Assembly (NCBI GenBank): GCA_003331685.1
Contig: QOPK01000027.1
Coordinates: 1-17,885 of the forward strand
DNA: 17,885 nt
Reading direction: 5' to 3'
Source: Halieaceae bacterium
Lineage (GTDB): Bacteria > Pseudomonadota > Gammaproteobacteria > Pseudomonadales > Halieaceae
Numbering within the stretch: the first letter of the stretch is position 1; the number at the start of each line of letters is the position of its first letter. The notes beneath the pieces were generated by a model, which was given only the letters and a program-made list of their open reading frames with translations, was not told the origin of the DNA and searched no databases. This document shows, piece after piece, positions 14,453-17,885 of the stretch. A program made the position numbers and the translations under genes.

Positions 14453-15982
14453 ATGTTGCGTCGGTTTATTCAGCTCAGCGCGCTTGCGATGGGGCTCGCG
14501 AGTGCATCCGTGACGGCGATGGAGCGGCCCAATATTCTGGTTATCTGGGGCGATGACATCGGCTTTTGGAATCTCTCCACCAACAACATGGGCATGATGG
14601 GCTACCAGACGCCCAATATTGATCGCATCGCCCAAGAAGGGGCCAAGTTCACAGATTACTACGGTCAGCAGAGCTGTACCGCGGGGCGCTCGGCCTTCAT
14701 CACAGGACAGTCACCGATTCGCACCGGTTTGACCAAGGTGGGAGTGCCTGGCGCTGATCTGGGCATCCGACCTGAGGATGTGACCCTCGCCACACTTCTT
14801 AAAGAACAAGGCTATGCCACGGGCCAGTTTGGTAAGAACCACCTCGGTGATCGCAACGAGTTTTTGCCCACCGAACACGGGTTTGACGAATTCTTCGGCA
14901 ATCTCTACCACCTGAATGCCGAGGAGGAGCCGGAGGATCCGGACTACCCCCAGAATCCTGCTTTCCGCGAGCGCTTTGGCCCTCGTGGAGTGGTGCACAG
15001 CTTTGCTGATGGTCGCGTGACCGATACCGGTCCGCTCAATAAAAAGCGCATGGAAACGGTTGATCTCGAGTTCCTCGATGGTGCACAGCAATTTATTCAG
15101 CGCGCCGCCGAGGACGACAAACCCTTTTTCGTTTGGTTCAACTCGACCCGAATGCATTTCTGGACCCATACTCCGGAAGAGGAAGAGGGGCTGTCGGGAC
15201 AGGGTTTCTACAACGACGCCATGGTGGGCCACGACAACCTGGTGGGCAGGCTGCTGGATCAGCTCGACAAACTGGGTATCGCGGACAACACCATCGTTTT
15301 CTACAGCACTGACAACGGGCCGCACTTCAATACCTGGCCTGACGCGGCGATCACGCCCTTTCGAAGCGAGAAGAACACCAACTGGGAGGGCGGGTTCCGG
15401 GTGCCAGCCATGATCCGGTGGCCGGGCAAAATTCCCGCCGGTTCGATCCTAAATGACATGATGTCCCACGAGGACTGGGTGCCAACGCTCATGACCGCGG
15501 CGGGCCGCCCAACGGTGACCGAAGAGCTAAAGGCAGGCGTGAACATTAACGGGCGTGAATACCACAACCATTTGGATGGCTATGATTTTCTGCCCTACCT
15601 CACCGGAGAGACTGACCGCGGCCCGCGGAATACGTTTTATTACTGGAGTGATGATGGCTTGCTGACCGCGATGCGAGTCGGTGACTGGAAAGTCGTCTTT
15701 GCCGAGCAGCGTGCAAAGGAATTTGATGTGTGGCGGGAGCAGTTCGACACGCTGCGTATCCCCAAGGTCTTTCATTTGCGCCGCGACCCCTTCGAGCGCG
15801 CTGACGAGCACTCGAATACCTACAACGACTGGTGGGTGCGCACCGCATTACCGCGTTTGACCATGGCGCGGGTTCAGCTGCAGGGTTTTCTTGAGACGTT
15901 GAAGGTGTATCCACCCCGGCAGCGTCCGGCGAGCTTCACCATTGATCAGCTGATGGAACAGCTATACGAACGCGCTGAGTAG
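14453..15982 (+). CDS. Secreted sulfatase (arylsulfatase family)
   Basis: 509 residues from ATG 14453, which has GAGGGG five bases upstream. An N-terminal signal peptide (MLRRFIQLSALAMGLASASV, cut near VTA-M) directs it to the periplasm or outside. The sulfatase fold (PF00884) opens with RPNILVIWGDDIGFWN, where Asp34/Asp35 bind calcium. The formylglycine motif is CTAGRSAFITGQ with Cys75, which fits C-x-A-x-R, so maturation by a formylglycine-generating enzyme is expected; none is in the window. Further conserved parts: QFGKNHLGD, FFVWFNSTRMHF, YSTDNGPHFNTWPD. It cleaves sulfate esters, probably of organic or algal compounds; substrate is unknown. Confidence 0.92.
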   Translation: MLRRFIQLSALAMGLASASVTAMERPNILVIWGDDIGFWNLSTNNMGMMGYQTPNIDRIAQEGAKFTDYYGQQSCTAGRSAFITGQSPIRTGLTKVGVPGADLGIRPEDVTLATLLKEQGYATGQFGKNHLGDRNEFLPTEHGFDEFFGNLYHLNAEEEPEDPDYPQNPAFRERFGPRGVVHSFADGRVTDTGPLNKKRMETVDLEFLDGAQQFIQRAAEDDKPFFVWFNSTRMHFWTHTPEEEEGLSGQGFYNDAMVGHDNLVGRLLDQLDKLGIADNTIVFYSTDNGPHFNTWPDAAITPFRSEKNTNWEGGFRVPAMIRWPGKIPAGSILNDMMSHEDWVPTLMTAAGRPTVTEELKAGVNINGREYHNHLDGYDFLPYLTGETDRGPRNTFYYWSDDGLLTAMRVGDWKVVFAEQRAKEFDVWREQFDTLRIPKVFHLRRDPFERADEHSNTYNDWWVRTALPRLTMARVQLQGFLETLKVYPPRQRPASFTIDQLMEQLYERAE

Positions 15983-16054
15983 CAGTCTCGAGCACCGATC
16001 CATATCGCAGCACTGCGAGAAGTGTTTCTGAGCGTTTTCTCGGTCACTCGTCCT

Positions 16055-16084
16055 AAAAAAGCGAGCCGCTAAGCTCGCTTTTTT
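16055..16084. terminator. Bidirectional Rho-independent terminator
   Basis: AAAAAAGCGAGC (16055-16066), loop CGCTAA, GCTCGCTTTTTT (16073-16084): a perfect 12-bp inverted repeat with an A run on one side and a T run on the other. It lies between convergent sulfatase and SDR genes and can end transcription from both. Confidence 0.93.
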
Positions 16085-16104
16085 AATGACAAGGTTCCAG
16101 GCGA

Positions 16105-16911
16105 TCAGTGCCCGCCAGACGGATCGACCTCCCAGCTCTCGGTAAGGAAGGCATGTACCACGCCGCCATCAACCGCAATGGTTTCGCCCACCACGTAGTT
16201 ACCCGCGCGCGAAGCAAGGTAGATGGCTACACCCGCCATATCCTCGTCATTACCGATGCGGCCTGCCGGCACGTGTTGACCCACAATGTCACCCAGATCC
16301 CTTGCGGCCTTGTTCATTTCAGAAGCAAACGCCCCAGGGGCGATACCGGTGACGAGAATACCGTCTTTCACTAGTCGAGCTGCGAGTCGTTTGGTCAGGT
16401 TGATCACCGCTGCTTTGGAGGCTTGATAGCTGTAGGTTTCCCAAGGGTTCAGCCGCAGACCGTCAATGGAGGCGATATTGATCACTTTGGCGGGCTGCTC
16501 ATCCGATGCACCGGCTTTCAGCAGGCCGTGCATCGCCTGCGTCAGGAAAAAGATCGACTTGACGTTAAGGTCCATGACCTTGTCCCAGCCCGCTTCGGGG
16601 AACGTCTCAAAGGACTCACCCCAGGCGGCGCCTGCGTTATTCACGAGGACATCCACGCCGGATTCATGTTCGGCCATGGTGGCGGCCAGGGCCTTGCAGC
16701 CGTCTACGGTAGAGATGTCCTGCGGCATGGCAATACAGTTGGGCCCTAGCTCTTCGGCGACGGCCTCGCAGATGTCCGATTTACGGCTGGAGATGTATAC
16801 CTTGGCACCCTGAGCAATAAAACCGGTGGCGATCATCTTGCCGATGCCCCGTGAGCCGCCAGTGACCAGCGCAGTGCGTCCGGCCAGAGAAAAAAGAGAT
16901 TGGGTATCCAT
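16105..16911 (-). CDS. Short-chain dehydrogenase/reductase (SDR)
   Basis: 268 residues, classical SDR. The cofactor motif TGGSRGIG is at residues 17-24; NNAG at 91-94; the catalytic set Asn116, Ser148 (NIASIDG), Tyr162 and Lys166 (YQASK) is complete. ISSRK after beta 2 (about 40-44), with Arg43, suggests NADPH preference. The C-terminal VDGGVVHAFL is usual for FabG-like members. Substrate is unknown. ATG 16911 is chosen over TTG 16917 because AGGA lies 8 bases upstream. Confidence 0.92.
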   Translation of the reverse strand: MDTQSLFSLAGRTALVTGGSRGIGKMIATGFIAQGAKVYISSRKSDICEAVAEELGPNCIAMPQDISTVDGCKALAATMAEHESGVDVLVNNAGAAWGESFETFPEAGWDKVMDLNVKSIFFLTQAMHGLLKAGASDEQPAKVINIASIDGLRLNPWETYSYQASKAAVINLTKRLAARLVKDGILVTGIAPGAFASEMNKAARDLGDIVGQHVPAGRIGNDEDMAGVAIYLASRAGNYVVGETIAVDGGVVHAFLTESWEVDPSGGH

Positions 16912-16992
16912 GAACAATATCCTGTGTGAGGGGTAGGGTGGAGCCGTAGCTCAATTGGCACGGATTATGCCATAACTGATCGCGGACTCAGC

Positions 16993-17850
16993 CTACCGAC
17001 GCGCTGCCACCTGCCAAAATTGGCCATCGAGAGTCATGCCTGTGTCTTCACTGTAAAACGGGGCCACAGCCTCAACCACTTTGTCACGGACCGGCTGCTG
17101 CAGGTCCTCTGACGCTTCGCGGACCATTTGAGCAATCGGGCCGATCTGAACCAGTCGCTCGACAATATCGACAAGGCTCAACCCGCGGCCGAAGTTCAAT
17201 GGTTTTCGCAGCGGCGTCACGGCGACGCTTCCGAATCCTGCGCTGGTCAGGATCTCCTTGATGTAGTCAGCTTCTTCAAACGCGAACGGGCCCGGGGTGC
17301 GCGAGGGCATCTCTGGCGGTGCCGGCAACAGCTCGAGGGCCGCCCTCGCCGGCACGGTCATAAAAGGGTTCACGGCGCGAGGTTGCCAGCAGCAAAAGGC
17401 CAGACGGCCCGATGAGCGGAGGGCGCTGCGAATATTGGTAAACGCGGCGACCGGGTCTTCGAAAAACATCACGCCGAAGCGCGAGAAGACCACGTCGAAA
17501 CTTTCTGGTTCAAAAGTGTGGGTTTGCGCATCGGCTTCCACAAAATCAATCGAGGTGTGCTCCGCGTTGCGCTCAGCCGCAAGCTGACTCGCAACTGCCA
17601 ACATGGGCGCAGAGATATCGACACCCACTACGGAGCCCTCTGCGCCCACCCGGTCGGCAAGACTCAGTGAGGTATGGCCACAGCCGCAGCCAATATCGAG
17701 GACGTGCTCCCCCGGCTGGGGTGCCAGCGTGTCCATCACGGATTCCCCCAGTGGCTGCAACATGGCTTCCATGAGTGCATCGTGGGTGACCCAGTTGCGA
17801 CCCGTCTCGCCGTTCCAGAATTCGATTTGTGTAGCGTTATCTAAGCCCAT
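16993..17850 (-). CDS. Class I SAM-dependent methyltransferase
   Basis: 285 residues with the methyltransferase fold. Motif I HVLDIGCGCGHTS is at about residues 49-61; VVGVDIS (motif II), FVEADAQ (motif III), and FDVVFSRFGVMFFEDP (motif IV/post) follow, as in UbiE/MenG-like and Methyltransf_11/25 families. The N-terminus (QIEFWNGETGRNWV) is typical of a large group of bacterial methyltransferases of unassigned substrate. GAGG lies five bases before the start. It is transcribed away from the window's end and is separated from the SDR by about 80 bases, so they may share a transcript. Confidence 0.9.
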   Translation of the reverse strand: MGLDNATQIEFWNGETGRNWVTHDALMEAMLQPLGESVMDTLAPQPGEHVLDIGCGCGHTSLSLADRVGAEGSVVGVDISAPMLAVASQLAAERNAEHTSIDFVEADAQTHTFEPESFDVVFSRFGVMFFEDPVAAFTNIRSALRSSGRLAFCCWQPRAVNPFMTVPARAALELLPAPPEMPSRTPGPFAFEEADYIKEILTSAGFGSVAVTPLRKPLNFGRGLSLVDIVERLVQIGPIAQMVREASEDLQQPVRDKVVEAVAPFYSEDTGMTLDGQFWQVAARR

Positions 17851-17885
17851 ATCAGCCTCAAAGACTCAAAGGTTTGGAGATTCAG

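Noticed and set aside
16940..16980. tRNA-like 5' half (GTAGCTCAATTGGCA resembles a D-arm)
   Set aside because: The D-stem partner GAGC is missing (CGGA instead) and no anticodon or T arm follows; at best a remnant or chance match in the region upstream of the SDR gene.

Overview
The window reads as a stretch of bacterial chromosome of moderately high GC. Its gene families (Kbl, PuuA/PuuB, DUF938 methyltransferase, PA3496-like protein, TPR-2OG oxygenase, sulfatase) suggest a gammaproteobacterium, plausibly a marine heterotroph of the Halieaceae/OM60-NOR5 or Cellvibrionales type. That placement is inference from gene content. No rRNA, intact tRNA, insertion sequence, prophage or CRISPR array is visible. 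Genes lie on both strands in short operons.

Layout. 1-384 is the 3' end of kbl (glycine C-acetyltransferase) with a hairpin terminator, facing a secreted glycine-zipper protein on the minus strand. 924-1561 is mostly empty but holds a small well-translated-looking frame interrupted by one amber codon. 1562-3724 carries small membrane proteins, a DUF938 methyltransferase and an ABM-type monooxygenase, all on the plus strand. 3805-5616 (minus) is a 603-residue TPR protein ending in a putative 2OG-Fe(II) oxygenase domain, divergent from an EamA/DMT exporter (5761-6627). 6671-7525 (minus) is a pair: a membrane protein followed by a TerB-like protein.

The most striking item is at 7732-8034 (plus): an open frame whose first 76 residues match eukaryotic ubiquitin at 56 of 76 positions by hand alignment. 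It keeps six of the seven ubiquitin lysines but has Glu in place of Lys48. The conjugating tail LRLRGG is replaced by LLDRPG followed by 24 further residues. No E1, E2, deubiquitinase or JAB gene is present nearby, so this is an orphan bacterial ubiquitin homologue that could not be conjugated by the standard route as encoded.

8062-10876 is a divergent polyamine-catabolism pair, puuB-like oxidase (minus) and puuA-like gamma-glutamylputrescine synthetase (plus). Beyond it are an unrecognised six-helix membrane protein, a PA3496-like acidic small protein, a shikimate-kinase-family protein, three 14-bp tandem repeats, an HNH endonuclease, a fumarylacetoacetate-hydrolase-family enzyme divergent from an exported sulfatase, a strong bidirectional terminator, an SDR oxidoreductase and a class I SAM methyltransferase. 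Most of these are metabolic genes with no obvious shared pathway. Putrescine use (puuA/puuB) is the clearest functional link.
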